Below, in pieces: positions 35,478-44,229 of a stretch of 64,000 bases of DNA. The notes below the pieces were generated by a model. It saw nothing but the letters and a program-made list of their open reading frames with translations, ran no database searches and had not been told where the DNA came from. How positions within the stretch are numbered: position 1 is the stretch's first letter; every line of letters starts with the position of its first letter. The stretch lies in the NCBI RefSeq assembly GCF_001889305.1, contig NZ_CP013074.1, forward strand, positions 1-64,000, in the 5' to 3' direction. The translations under genes and the position numbers were made by a program. The stretch is from Dehalococcoides mccartyi. GTDB taxonomy: Bacteria; Chloroflexota; Dehalococcoidia; Dehalococcoidales; Dehalococcoidaceae.

Positions 35478-36956
35478 TTACTTTCCGTACCCGCCGTCTC
35501 TGACACCCATAGTGGTATCAAAGCCGTATCTGGGCAGGTCAAGATCCCACCATTCGGCCGCATCGTGATGGCCGTAACCAAAAGCAACATCTGCTTTCCA
35601 AAGGAAAGTGTTGAAAATGCCGGTGGTGGAGAGGGTGGATTTGACAATCTCATGTATCATGGCTTTGGTATTTACGTTAAATACACAAACGCCGGTACAT
35701 ATCTGGCAGGTAGCCCCGGTGCTGTGCTGATACAGCTTGCACTCAGGTTCATTCTTGTAGTAAGCCTTTTTACCGCTGGTGCTCCAAGGGCCAGCCGGTT
35801 CCCAAGTAGGCTCTTCTTCAAAGGATATTGCCTTGGCCGGGCAGGTATCGGCACACTTCCGGCAGCTATGGCAGAAGCGGAAAGCACCGAAATCTATGGG
35901 TTTGCTGACGGGCAAAGGCAGGTCGGTGATAAATTTGTAGATACCTACTACCGCACCTTCTTCAGGAATAACACACTGATTAATTCTGTCCATTTCGCCC
36001 AGACCGGACAAAGTGGCCACAGCCGGAGAAGGACAAATACCATTAGGCCAAGGGGCAGACTGCAAACCCTGATAGCCCAGCCCAAGCAGAAATTTCTGAA
36101 CACAAGCCATGGTTTCCTGATTAAGCCGGTAGCGGCTCATATTGGCGGCATAACAAACACCCGAAGGTGCAGTGCGGTACATTTCCTTTGGCATGGGGGT
36201 AGTGTAGGTAACCACCCAGCGGGCTTTGTTGGGAATAATAAAGTGGGTATCGGTTACGTAGCCGTTATCACAATCTTCAAAACCATAAGCCATGGGCGGG
36301 CCGTTGAAGAACATACGGCTGGCATCTACAGGATAGAACATGCTTTTTACATTGTTATCCAGCTCTATAGATGCAATCTGACCGGCACCGAAAAACCTCA
36401 TGGCAGATTTGAGCAAGGCAAAATTCTCTTCGGGAGTGCTTTCCCAGCGGGGTACTCCAAAACTTTCATGGGTATATGTTTGGCCTACCAGCTCCGGTAT
36501 GGGGGCTGCCCCTTCCAAAGCCGGATATACAGGTTCTCTCCAGCCGGCATGAGCTATAAAATGAGGCCAGGCAGCTTCCTGCATGGAGGTATCCAGCAGG
36601 GAAATGGCTTCTCTGGAGCCGGTCTTCTTGGCACCTGCGTTAAGATTGGCCACACCCTGAGCCATAGCGGCATTTACCCTGTCCCATCCCACAAAATCAG
36701 CTAACAGCGGGGGAAGGTGACAACCTTCCTGGGGAAACGGCAGCGAGGACGTTTTACTCCAGTCTATTTCTATGGTCGGCTTGTCAACCTCTTTCACCCA
36801 CCAGGGGCGTTTGGCGACAGATGAATCTGCCGAGGCTACTTCATCAAGGTCATGGAAAACAGGGGAAGCGGCGGCAACTGCACCGATACCGGCACCTGCT
36901 AATCCTAATCCCTTCATGAAATCTCTTCGGCTGAGGCTACTGTGAAATTTACTCAT
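35478..36956 (-). CDS. rdhA: Reductive dehalogenase catalytic subunit RdhA (two-component regulated)
   Basis: 492 residues from ATG 36956, chosen because GGAAAGGAAAG precedes it and the Tat signal (MSKFHSSLSRRDFMK) begins there; the frame stays open further upstream. Fe-S motifs CHSCRKCADTCP and a spread CX10CX2CX3C (CKLYQHSTGATCQICTGVC). The C-terminus ends in GGYGK, like the RdhA at 41065. It is divergent from a PAS kinase/OmpR-type regulator pair, and its promoter has a good -10 (TATAAT, 37054-37059) but no -35, as expected for an activated promoter. Confidence 0.96.
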   Translation of the reverse strand: MSKFHSSLSRRDFMKGLGLAGAGIGAVAAASPVFHDLDEVASADSSVAKRPWWVKEVDKPTIEIDWSKTSSLPFPQEGCHLPPLLADFVGWDRVNAAMAQGVANLNAGAKKTGSREAISLLDTSMQEAAWPHFIAHAGWREPVYPALEGAAPIPELVGQTYTHESFGVPRWESTPEENFALLKSAMRFFGAGQIASIELDNNVKSMFYPVDASRMFFNGPPMAYGFEDCDNGYVTDTHFIIPNKARWVVTYTTPMPKEMYRTAPSGVCYAANMSRYRLNQETMACVQKFLLGLGYQGLQSAPWPNGICPSPAVATLSGLGEMDRINQCVIPEEGAVVGIYKFITDLPLPVSKPIDFGAFRFCHSCRKCADTCPAKAISFEEEPTWEPAGPWSTSGKKAYYKNEPECKLYQHSTGATCQICTGVCVFNVNTKAMIHEIVKSTLSTTGIFNTFLWKADVAFGYGHHDAAEWWDLDLPRYGFDTTMGVRDGGYGK

Positions 36957-37053
36957 AATTCTTTCCTTTCCTGCAAATATTTCAAGCATGCCATACAGTT
37001 TTTTACTCTGGTCTTGTCTACCCCTCCTTAACATTATTCAAGGATATCTGAAT

Positions 37054-37138
37054 ATTATAAATAACCGCAGTAAACCAAACGGTAAAGCTCTCAAGCTCAA
37101 AGTAAAGTTAATATAAGGCTTAATTAAGGTTTCTTTAC
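37054..37138 (-). promoter_or_regulatory. Activator-dependent rdhA promoter with TAAAG repeats
   Basis: -10 TATAAT on the minus strand (37054-37059) with no -35 match. Just upstream, TAAAG occurs at 37083 and 37103 (20 bp apart, two helical turns), and CTTTAC in the opposite sense at 37133. Direct repeats at this spacing suit an OmpR-type dimer. Confidence 0.45.
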
Positions 37139-37228
37139 TTTTGCTAATCTTGGTATAAACGGGAGTTATCTGGTTATATAGCATGTTTTGGCAGTATAAT
37201 ATAGCTACATACACACGAGAGAACTTGG

Positions 37229-38407
37229 GTGGAAATAGACGAACTAAAAGACGAAATAGCCAAATTAAAGCAATGCAACTACGCTTTGAAAAAAGAGCGC
37301 CTGAAATACCGTGAGCTTTTCAACCGCGCCAATGATGCTATTCTGCTGTTCAAATTTAACAATCCCAATGAGCCGGTAACTATTACCGATGCCAATACCG
37401 CCGCCTGCAAACACTTTGGCTACACTTACGAAGAGCTGATAGGCAAGACAAACCTGTTTATAGATTCCCCGGAAACAGCAATCCGCGGGACAGAAATACT
37501 TAACGATTTATTTATAAAAGGGCATGAGGTTCTGGAGATAGCCCACAAAAATAAAAACGGGGAGAGTATCCCGGTTGAGATTAACCACAAAATAATTTAT
37601 CTGGCCGGTGATACTATGATAATTTCGGTTATCCGGGATATAACCGCCAGAAAAAAGAATGAACAGGAATTACGGGAGTCTTTAGAGCGTGAAAAACAGC
37701 TCAGGGAAACCCTGGAAAACGAGATAAGCCAGCGGGTTACCTTTATGCGGGCTTTGGTTCATGAATTGAAAACCCCTCTGACCTCCATGCTGGCTACGTC
37801 TGAGCTGCTTAGCAAAAACCTGAAAGAAGAACCCAATCACAGTTATATCAAGTGTTTGTACGCCGGCATACAGGACCTTAACCTGCGGGTAGACGAACTT
37901 CTGGATATTGCAAGGGGAGAGGTGGGACTGCTCCGGCTGGAATGCGAACCGCTGAATATTTACGAATTGCTTAAAGATGTGGAAGAGATAATAAGACCCG
38001 TATTTGAATCCAACGCCCAAAAGCTGACCATCAGCCTGCAAAATTCGCTGCCGGTTGTGGTAGCCGATTATAAACGTTTGAAACAGGTAATTTTAAATTT
38101 GCTGGATAATGCTGCCAAATACACCCCTCTGGGCGGAGATATACGGCTGAGTGCCGCTGCCGGCAATAAATATCTGGTGATTGAAGTTAAAGATAACGGC
38201 AAAGGTATGAGCCCGAAGGAGACAGGGGCTTTGTTTAAACTATACTCACGCAGCAATAAAAAGGGCTCTCCCTCAGGCTTGGGTATCGGTTTAGCATTGT
38301 CCAAGATGATTGTTGACCTGCACGAGGGGGAAATAACAGTGAAAAGTAAACTCGGCGAAGGAAGCACCTTTACTTTTTCCATACCGCTGAGGCCAAACGC
38401 CAAATGA
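37229..38407 (+). CDS. Cytoplasmic PAS-domain histidine kinase, rdh-associated
   Basis: 392 residues, no membrane helix. Short N-terminal coiled coil, one PAS domain (about 20-145), HisKA with ALVHELKTPLTSML (phosphoacceptor His near 178), ATPase with NLLDNAAKYTP and GLGIGLALS. GTG 37229 start; TATAAT at 37195-37200 upstream. Overlaps the regulator gene by four bases (ATGA). Soluble PAS kinases of this sort accompany many rdhA genes and are proposed to sense the organohalide or redox state. Confidence 0.93.
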   Translation: MEIDELKDEIAKLKQCNYALKKERLKYRELFNRANDAILLFKFNNPNEPVTITDANTAACKHFGYTYEELIGKTNLFIDSPETAIRGTEILNDLFIKGHEVLEIAHKNKNGESIPVEINHKIIYLAGDTMIISVIRDITARKKNEQELRESLEREKQLRETLENEISQRVTFMRALVHELKTPLTSMLATSELLSKNLKEEPNHSYIKCLYAGIQDLNLRVDELLDIARGEVGLLRLECEPLNIYELLKDVEEIIRPVFESNAQKLTISLQNSLPVVVADYKRLKQVILNLLDNAAKYTPLGGDIRLSAAAGNKYLVIEVKDNGKGMSPKETGALFKLYSRSNKKGSPSGLGIGLALSKMIVDLHEGEITVKSKLGEGSTFTFSIPLRPNAK

Positions 38408-39081
38408 AGATACTTATTATCGAAGATGATTATAAGATAGTGCAGGCAATATCTTTTGCCCTGAAGATAGGCTGGCCTGATGTAACTCTGCTGAGTGCCT
38501 CCCGCGGGGAAAACGGGCTGAAACTGATTGAAGAACAAAAACCCAGCCTGATTATCCTTGACCTGAGCCTGCCGGATATGGACGGGCTGGAAGTGCTGAA
38601 AGATGCCCGGCTTTTCTGCGATACGCCCATTATTATTTTGACTGTACGGTCAGAAGAATCTGATGTGGTGGAAGCACTGGAGCTGGGAGCAAACGAATAT
38701 ATAATAAAGCCCTTCCGCCAGATGGAGCTGCTTGCCCGAATCCGCTGCATACTCCGCCGCCCCATAACCACCAACAAGGATGCCTTGCTGGAGTGGGGGC
38801 CATTTAAACTGGATTATTTTAAACGGCTATTATTCATGAACCAAAAAACTGTAATCTTGACCACCATTGAAAGCCAGATTATGCATGAGCTTCTTAAGGA
38901 TGCCCCCAATATAGTTACTTACTCACGGCTGTCTGAACTGATTTCAGGCGGGCATTACCCTGAAGTAATAAACAGCATAAAGGTACATGTATATAATCTG
39001 AGGCGAAAACTTGAGGCAGATTCATATGCCCCAAAACATATTATGAATATGCACGGGGTAGGCTATTTCCTGTCTAAATAA
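38404..39081 (+). CDS. OmpR-family response regulator, rdh-associated
   Basis: 225 residues: receiver (1-120; phosphoacceptor Asp in LIILDLSLPDMDG, Lys in IIKPF) and a C-terminal winged-helix DNA-binding domain (INSIKVHVYNLRRKLEAD). Coupled with the kinase by ATGA overlap. Expected target is the divergent rdhA promoter with its TAAAG repeats. Confidence 0.94.
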   Translation: MKILIIEDDYKIVQAISFALKIGWPDVTLLSASRGENGLKLIEEQKPSLIILDLSLPDMDGLEVLKDARLFCDTPIIILTVRSEESDVVEALELGANEYIIKPFRQMELLARIRCILRRPITTNKDALLEWGPFKLDYFKRLLFMNQKTVILTTIESQIMHELLKDAPNIVTYSRLSELISGGHYPEVINSIKVHVYNLRRKLEADSYAPKHIMNMHGVGYFLSK

Positions 39082-39152
39082 GGCTTAAATGCCGATGTCT
39101 GCAATATTTTGCCTGAAAGACAGCCCAAGCGGACAGGGCAATGTATCAAGTG

Positions 39153-39509
39153 CTAGCCGGTAAATTCATCTTTGCCCGAAAGCACTAGTATTACCGCCGG
39201 GATACCGGTCAGGATAAATGAGCAGGCCGCCGCTATAGCACCAATTAACGCCCAGTTCCATTTCTTCCGCAGAAAAACAAAGATGCTACCTACCAGAGCC
39301 ACACATGCAACAGCAAGTGCCGGTATTGGGGTATCAAAGATAATACTGGGTACGAAAGGCGGAATATCCCCCTTGCCGAATCCGCTCCCGGCTGCCCCGA
39401 ATATGCCCAAAGAATAATTCAGTATGCCCAGCATACCCAGTGCGGCTGAGAGAATACACAAAACCCCTGCAATCACCGGCCCGCGGGTTTTCTTTGATTG
39501 TTCATTCAT
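39153..39509 (-). CDS. Small four-helix membrane protein, unknown
   Basis: 118 residues from ATG 39509, preferred because GGGGAGAAAGG lies just upstream; the frame is open for 16 more codons. Four hydrophobic segments with Gly/Pro-rich loops. Nothing recognized. Confidence 0.65.
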   Translation of the reverse strand: MNEQSKKTRGPVIAGVLCILSAALGMLGILNYSLGIFGAAGSGFGKGDIPPFVPSIIFDTPIPALAVACVALVGSIFVFLRKKWNWALIGAIAAACSFILTGIPAVILVLSGKDEFTG

Positions 39510-39604
39510 ACTCTTGCCTTTCTCCCCATGATAACCGCCACTCATCCTCAAATACAAGGGCAGAATGGCGGCAAAGCCGTACCCAAAAGCTCTGGGACAT
39601 AAAA

Positions 39605-39640
39605 AAACGGGGAGCGGGTTTTAAACCCACCCCCCCGTTT
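39605..39640 (-). terminator. Terminator after the DUF3068 gene region
   Basis: ACGGGG pairs with CCCCGT with an inner GGGTTT/AAACCC stem; T-run on the minus strand. It lies beyond the stop at 39662 on the minus strand, so it ends DUF3068. Confidence 0.7.
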
Positions 39641-39661
39641 AGACTTGATTAAGATTTAGCC

Positions 39662-40504
39662 CTAAGCTGTGCGGCTTCGGAAAAACCCGATTCCAATAAA
39701 GACAATGCCTACACCTATTATTATCCAGAAGGCATAGACACTGGCCCACATAATCATACTCTTGGTGGACTCAGCGGTACTTACCATCTCGTCAATGGTT
39801 TCGGTGGTATAGGCTATGGTTGAAATGAATATAGGCATGCTGACTGAGGGTGCGGGAGAAATTTTGAGGGTGGTAGTGGTATCTGAATACACAGGCACTC
39901 CGCTGACCGGTTCTACTTTGATATTTATCAGGAAATCTCCGGCTTGGGGTATGCCGGTATTAGCATAAGTACCCAGATTTATATTCTTCTGGTCTACCTG
40001 AAAGACATAAACAGTCAGACCCTGATAGGTTTCCTCTTTGACAAATTTGGCAGTCAGGCTCTGGTGGGCTGTTGCAGACCAGAATGGATAATCCTGCTTC
40101 TGGGTATTTGCCGGAAAGGTAAACTGGCCGGTGCGGCTGATATCCCCGTAACCGGCAACATTCGCCCGGGTAGTTCTGTCCAACCCGTAAACTTCCTCTG
40201 AACCAAAGGGCAACTCTGTACCCGCCTGAGCGTGGGTAAAAGTAATCTTCTGGTCCATAAGCAGAACATCATCTTCCAGACCACTGGCCTTCAGGGCACG
40301 GGTAACATTGACCGGCATGGCAGGATTAAGCTGATTGGTAGCAGAGTTCAGTACCTGAACAGTACCGGAAAAATAATAATTCTGTTCGTAATCCGCCGGC
40401 AGTTTAGCCATAACCGGGAAAAACACATACACCCAGATAAAAGCCACCGCCACTAAGAGAGTACCTAAAAATGAGGGCCACCAACGTTTGAACAACCTAG
40501 TCAA
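39662..40504 (-). CDS. DUF3068 (PorA-family) membrane-anchored protein
   Basis: 280 residues: an N-terminal helix (about 12-32), a large extracytoplasmic domain and a C-terminal helix (about 252-274). Layout and segments such as DYPFWSATAHQSLTAKF and YQGLTVYVF fit DUF3068, best known from actinobacteria. Function unknown. It lies between rdh units, with its own promoter and terminator. Confidence 0.75.
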   Translation of the reverse strand: MTRLFKRWWPSFLGTLLVAVAFIWVYVFFPVMAKLPADYEQNYYFSGTVQVLNSATNQLNPAMPVNVTRALKASGLEDDVLLMDQKITFTHAQAGTELPFGSEEVYGLDRTTRANVAGYGDISRTGQFTFPANTQKQDYPFWSATAHQSLTAKFVKEETYQGLTVYVFQVDQKNINLGTYANTGIPQAGDFLINIKVEPVSGVPVYSDTTTTLKISPAPSVSMPIFISTIAYTTETIDEMVSTAESTKSMIMWASVYAFWIIIGVGIVFIGIGFFRSRTA

Positions 40505-40695
40505 CCTCCTACTTCATTTTTGTATCACGCTAACTTGAAACCAAAGCAAATAATTTTAGGGCAGATATGCTAAAGGGTCATAAAAGGCATGCTGTACACT
40601 GAAAGCGAGTAATAATAACATATTATTTTACTTTTTGAAAGATTATTTCAATTTTATTCATTATTATAGGGAAATAATCACACCGATAGAAATAC

Positions 40696-40726
40696 CAGTG
40701 CCCGAACTTCTCAGATTCGGGCACTG
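40696..40726 (-). terminator. Hairpin after rdhB (40773)
   Basis: CAGTGCCCGAA pairs with TTCGGGCACTG; weak T tract on the minus strand. Confidence 0.6.
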
Positions 40727-40772
40727 TAGCAAGTGTTAACGCGGCATATTTATACCTGCGGCATTACAGGTT

Positions 40773-41045
40773 TCAGACTTTAGCAATTCTCCTTGCGGCC
40801 AGTTGCCAGCTGAGCGCTAAGAGGATAAGAGCCGGCAAACCGGTAACCAACAGGAACATGTAGGCGGCCTTGGATTCTACTTCTTCAAAGCTGCCCATAA
40901 AGTTTTGCAGGGTAAATACCAACAAAAGCAGCCCAAGTATGCCGATAACCCACTCGTACCAGGTAAGGTTAAAATTTTTGCGTCTCAGCCACCAGATTAA
41001 ACCCAGTACTAAAGCCCCAATTATGATTCCTATAAAAAACCACAT
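40773..41045 (-). CDS. rdhB: Reductive dehalogenase membrane anchor RdhB
   Basis: 90 residues, three helices, TWYEWVIGILGL, basic end ARRIAKV. 19 bases after the rdhA at 41065-42567. Confidence 0.93.
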   Translation of the reverse strand: MWFFIGIIIGALVLGLIWWLRRKNFNLTWYEWVIGILGLLLLVFTLQNFMGSFEEVESKAAYMFLLVTGLPALILLALSWQLAARRIAKV

Positions 41046-41064
41046 AAAGCTTTAATCTCCTTTC

Positions 41065-42567
41065 CTATTTACCGTAACCGGCATCAGCCGCAACAATTGT
41101 TGAGTCCTGACCAAGGGTAGGCAGACTGAGATCCCACCATGTTTCGGCTTTTTCAGGGTCAGTACCATAGCCAAAGGCAGCACCCAGCTTGTAGAAGTAG
41201 GTGTTGAAGAGAGGAACATTGGCAATAGTGCCTTTGATAATCTGATGAACCAGAGCGCCTCGGTTTACGGTAAAAGTACATTCACCCCAGCAGATACGGC
41301 AGCCATGGGAGGTTTCGTTGGAATACTGGCGGCAGAGAGGCAGATTGTTATAAAAGGCTTTAGTGCCCTTCACCGAGTATATAGTCTCTTTGCCCTCTGT
41401 CAGCGGCAAATCCCAGGAAGGTTCTTTTTCTTTAGATATACACTGCGGCGGACAGGAATCTGCACACTTCTGGCAGGAGTGGCAGAAACGGTAAATGCCT
41501 GCATCTATGGGGTGGGTAGGTTCAAGAGGCAGGTCCGTTAAGACGCCATACAAACGTCCGGGTGCACCATATTCGGGGGTGAGAGTATAAAGCTTCTGGC
41601 GGCTGGCTTCACCCAAACCGGCCATGATAGCTGCTCCTCCCTCGGAACCCACATAACGGGAATCATTACCGATAGTGCCGATAAGCTGGTAACCAAGGTA
41701 ACGCAGGAAGTTGTAGGTGGAAGCGTGCAGGTTAGCACAATTGTAGAAGGTATTAGCATTTGCCATACCGCCCAGCAAAGTGCCAGCCGAACGCCAGAGT
41801 TCATTTGAACCTTGGGTTGAAAGGGCTATTTCCCACAGGGGTACATTGGGGATAACCAGTTTTTCAGTAGTTTCATATGCTTTAGGTACACTTTCAAAGA
41901 CAATAGGACGGGCAGCGGTAACAGGAACGGTAGTACCGATGTATTTTTCGTTGTTGGAATCGCCCTTCTCATACGAGAAAATAACATGGTCACGATGTTC
42001 CTGAGTAAGCTCGGTATAGCCCACCAGCGAAGCACCATAAGCCCGCATAGCCGCCCTAAGCATACGGGAAGCCTCTTCAGGTGAACCCGTCCACTTTGGT
42101 TCACCCCGTTCTTCAGGAGTTTTTACCGGAGCGGGGTCTTTGGTTTCAGCCCAACCGGGAGAAGTGCCCTGAGAAACCCGTTTAAAACTACCGGCCAGTG
42201 CCCTGGAACGGTAAGTATACCCGGGATAATTTGAAGCAGTTCTTTCAGCCAGTTCGGCAGCGGATAAAGCTGCAGCACCCAAAACTCTGTCTGCCCCGTA
42301 ATAAATCGCTCTGACTCTGGCGGATTGTCCCTGATTACGCCCGTCATGGCGTTCCATCATACTGAAATCCACCTCTATAGTAGGGTCATCAATAGGGCGC
42401 TCTTTGACCCACCAGGGACGCGGCTGAACAGCTGTATCAGAGGCGATAAGTTCGTCAATGTCATGGAAAACAGGGGCTGAAGCAGCAACTGCGCCAATAC
42501 CTGCCCCAGCAAGACCCAGACCCTTCATGAAATCACGGCGTGATACCATTGAATGAAACTTGCTCAT
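41065..42567 (-). CDS. rdhA: Reductive dehalogenase catalytic subunit RdhA
   Basis: 500 residues from ATG 42567, chosen because GGAGG lies six bases upstream and the Tat signal (MSKFHSMVSRRDFMK) starts there; the frame is open 27 codons further, through the conserved leader block. Fe-S motifs CHSCQKCADSCP and spread CX10CX2CX3C (CRQYSNETSHGCRICWGEC). No regulator gene is adjacent. TATAAT (42697-42702) is the best -10; an inverted repeat (42754-42782) lies further up. Confidence 0.96.
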   Translation of the reverse strand: MSKFHSMVSRRDFMKGLGLAGAGIGAVAASAPVFHDIDELIASDTAVQPRPWWVKERPIDDPTIEVDFSMMERHDGRNQGQSARVRAIYYGADRVLGAAALSAAELAERTASNYPGYTYRSRALAGSFKRVSQGTSPGWAETKDPAPVKTPEERGEPKWTGSPEEASRMLRAAMRAYGASLVGYTELTQEHRDHVIFSYEKGDSNNEKYIGTTVPVTAARPIVFESVPKAYETTEKLVIPNVPLWEIALSTQGSNELWRSAGTLLGGMANANTFYNCANLHASTYNFLRYLGYQLIGTIGNDSRYVGSEGGAAIMAGLGEASRQKLYTLTPEYGAPGRLYGVLTDLPLEPTHPIDAGIYRFCHSCQKCADSCPPQCISKEKEPSWDLPLTEGKETIYSVKGTKAFYNNLPLCRQYSNETSHGCRICWGECTFTVNRGALVHQIIKGTIANVPLFNTYFYKLGAAFGYGTDPEKAETWWDLSLPTLGQDSTIVAADAGYGK

Positions 42568-42753
42568 AAATTCCTCCAATCCTCTTAACTGAAACCTGTT
42601 CTTCCACAACGCCACCCAGTCTCTCCTGAGCGCCATAATGCAAGCCACACCTCACTAAGAAAATATCTTAATCAGTGAACACCAATTCATGAATAAATTA
42701 TACAATCAGATAGGCCTTTTACTATCCGCTTTTATACGTAATATATGTTAGGC

Positions 42754-42782
42754 ATTTTTACTTATTTCCTATATGTAAAAAT
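42754..42782. promoter_or_regulatory. Inverted repeat upstream of rdhA (42567)
   Basis: ATTTTTAC and GTAAAAAT separated by 13 bases; a possible regulator site about 60 bases upstream of the presumed transcription start. Confidence 0.4.
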
Positions 42783-42880
42783 ACTTATAAAAAACGGCAT
42801 TATCCTAGTGGGTACAAGCAGGCTTTAAAGGGTAACTCGAAATGATTATTTCCTGGAAGAAACCGGAAAACACAAAAAAA

Positions 42881-42900
42881 CCGGCCCCGAAAGAGGCCGG
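42881..42900 (-). terminator. Terminator after pheA
   Basis: CCGGCC pairs with GGCCGG around GAAA; on the minus strand TTTTTTTGTGTTTT follows. Confidence 0.85.
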
Positions 42901-42949
42901 CAAATCAGTAGCTTAAGGATACTGTTTTCAATTTAAAGAAGTTGCAGGG

Positions 42950-43780
42950 CTATTCCTCAAATACTTTACCCTGTTCATATGAACCCAAAATATGAATGCT
43001 CTCGGTCACTTTTTCCAGTTCCTTCAGGGCACGCTGAGTTTCAGGGGTATTCAGTCCCCGTTCAAAATCCAGATAGAAATAATAACCCCAGGTACGTCCC
43101 ATAATGGGGCGGGATTCTATCTTGGACAGGTTTATGCCCTGATCATAAAAACATTTGAGGCATTTGTAGAGGCTGCCGGCGTTGTTCTCAGCCTTTATAG
43201 CCAGAGAGGTTTTGTTCGCCTGAGGCGGGTATTTGGGTTCTTTGGCTATAATAAGAAAACGGGTGTAGTTTTGCTTTTCGGTTTCAATATCCTTTGCCAG
43301 TATTTTCATGTCATACAGCTGGGCGGCCAGATTGCTGCCTATGGCGGCAGCGGTCTTCAGGCTTTTTTCCTTTATCATGCGGACACTGCCGGCGGTATCG
43401 TGGCTTTCTATACGTATCACACTGGGGTGTTTCTCAAGGAAAGATTCGGCCTGAATCATGGCAATAGGGTGGGTATAGACTTCGCGTATCTGTTCCATCT
43501 TCACACCCGGCAGGGCAATCAGGTTCAGGATAACATGCAGATAAGTTTCACCGACTATCTTGCTTTCGTAGTTAAGTAAATTATCATAATTTTCCAGAAA
43601 CGAACCGTAAAGAGAGTTTTCTATAGCTACAACTCCGTAATCAGCCAGCCCTTTTTTAACATCTTCAAATACCTGATGAGAAGTGTTGCTTTCAATAATC
43701 TCGGAATCGCCGGGAAATTTATGGCGCGCTACAATATCGTGAAAAGAGCCGCGAGCTCCCTGTATAGAAATTTTAATCAT
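42950..43780 (-). CDS. pheA: Prephenate dehydratase
   Basis: 276 residues from ATG 43780, chosen for GGGGCAG just upstream. It converts prephenate to phenylpyruvate in phenylalanine synthesis. The periplasmic-binding-fold catalytic domain contains GSFHDIV, VVAIENSLYGSF and the NYTRF motif; the C-terminal ACT domain has the KIESRP motif and binds phenylalanine for feedback control. Monofunctional: no chorismate mutase part. Single gene with a strong terminator. Confidence 0.93.
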   Translation of the reverse strand: MIKISIQGARGSFHDIVARHKFPGDSEIIESNTSHQVFEDVKKGLADYGVVAIENSLYGSFLENYDNLLNYESKIVGETYLHVILNLIALPGVKMEQIREVYTHPIAMIQAESFLEKHPSVIRIESHDTAGSVRMIKEKSLKTAAAIGSNLAAQLYDMKILAKDIETEKQNYTRFLIIAKEPKYPPQANKTSLAIKAENNAGSLYKCLKCFYDQGINLSKIESRPIMGRTWGYYFYLDFERGLNTPETQRALKELEKVTESIHILGSYEQGKVFEE

Positions 43781-43877
43781 TTGCCTGCCCCTTTCCATAC
43801 CCAGATTATGCTAATAATAGCGTTTACCGCAGATTGAGGCAAGAGTGTATGCACGCAGTGCATTTTCGTATAAGATA

Positions 43878-43905
43878 CTTGCGAATGTACAAGGCGTGGT
43901 ATAAT
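43878..43905 (+). promoter_or_regulatory. Extended -10 promoter of a probable noncoding RNA
   Basis: TGGTATAAT (43897-43905) is an extended -10 box; CTTGCG (43878-43883), 16 bases before TATAAT, may be the -35. Confidence 0.6.
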
Positions 43906-43911
43906 AAGGAT

Positions 43912-44221
43912 AGGCAAGAGAGTTCCTTGCCAATACCGGCAGAAGGAGGCAAGGCATTTGGAGAAACTGCAGGCTCTGTTATGTACTTGGTTTTTCCCTT
44001 GTACAGGCTCTTCGCTGGTGGAAGCTAGGGGGAGTTGAGCATTATCAATCCGGCAAAGAGCAGCGAAGGTTCCTGAGCTTTCCGGTTCACTCACTCTACG
44101 GTTAACGAGAAATCTGGCTTTTTTGGCCAGGCGGGGAAAGTAAGGAACGACCGTTTCCCCCGAAAATTGAATATGGCTTGGAATACAGTTGGGCCCCGAA
44201 TCTTTTACGGGGCCCTTTTTT
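43912..44221 (+). ncRNA. Probable structured noncoding RNA, about 310 nt
   Basis: A promoter with an extended -10 and a very strong intrinsic terminator bound a stretch without a protein gene. Stable local pairings include GGCAAG/CTTGCC at the 5' end, CTTCGCTG (44007)/CAGCGAAG (44063), CTGGC/GCCAG around 44117-44133 and GGGGAAA/TTTCCCC near 44136-44160. I did not find the conserved cores of RNase P RNA, tmRNA or SRP RNA, so its class is open; a large 6S-type RNA is one option. No downstream + strand gene, so not a riboswitch. Confidence 0.55.
44191..44221 (+). terminator. Strong terminator of the noncoding RNA
   Basis: GGGCCCCG pairs with CGGGGCCC across 9 bases, followed by TTTTTT. Confidence 0.9.
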
Positions 44222-44229
44222 GTCTGTTT

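Larger units (their letters stand above)
42568..42949. other. 382-bp region upstream of rdhA (42567)
   Basis: No gene is visible. It holds the leader block shared with the rdhA at 4192 (about 42610-42645), a -10 TATAAT (42697-42702), an inverted repeat ATTTTTAC/GTAAAAAT (42754-42782) and the pheA terminator (42881-42900). Confidence 0.65.
43781..44229. other. 449-bp region without protein gene
   Basis: Holds the probable noncoding RNA listed next. Otherwise only the pheA promoter region. Confidence 0.6.

Noticed and set aside
43912-44221. Riboswitch or T-box leader
   Set aside because: No + strand gene follows the terminator, and no T-box or cobalamin-type consensus was found.
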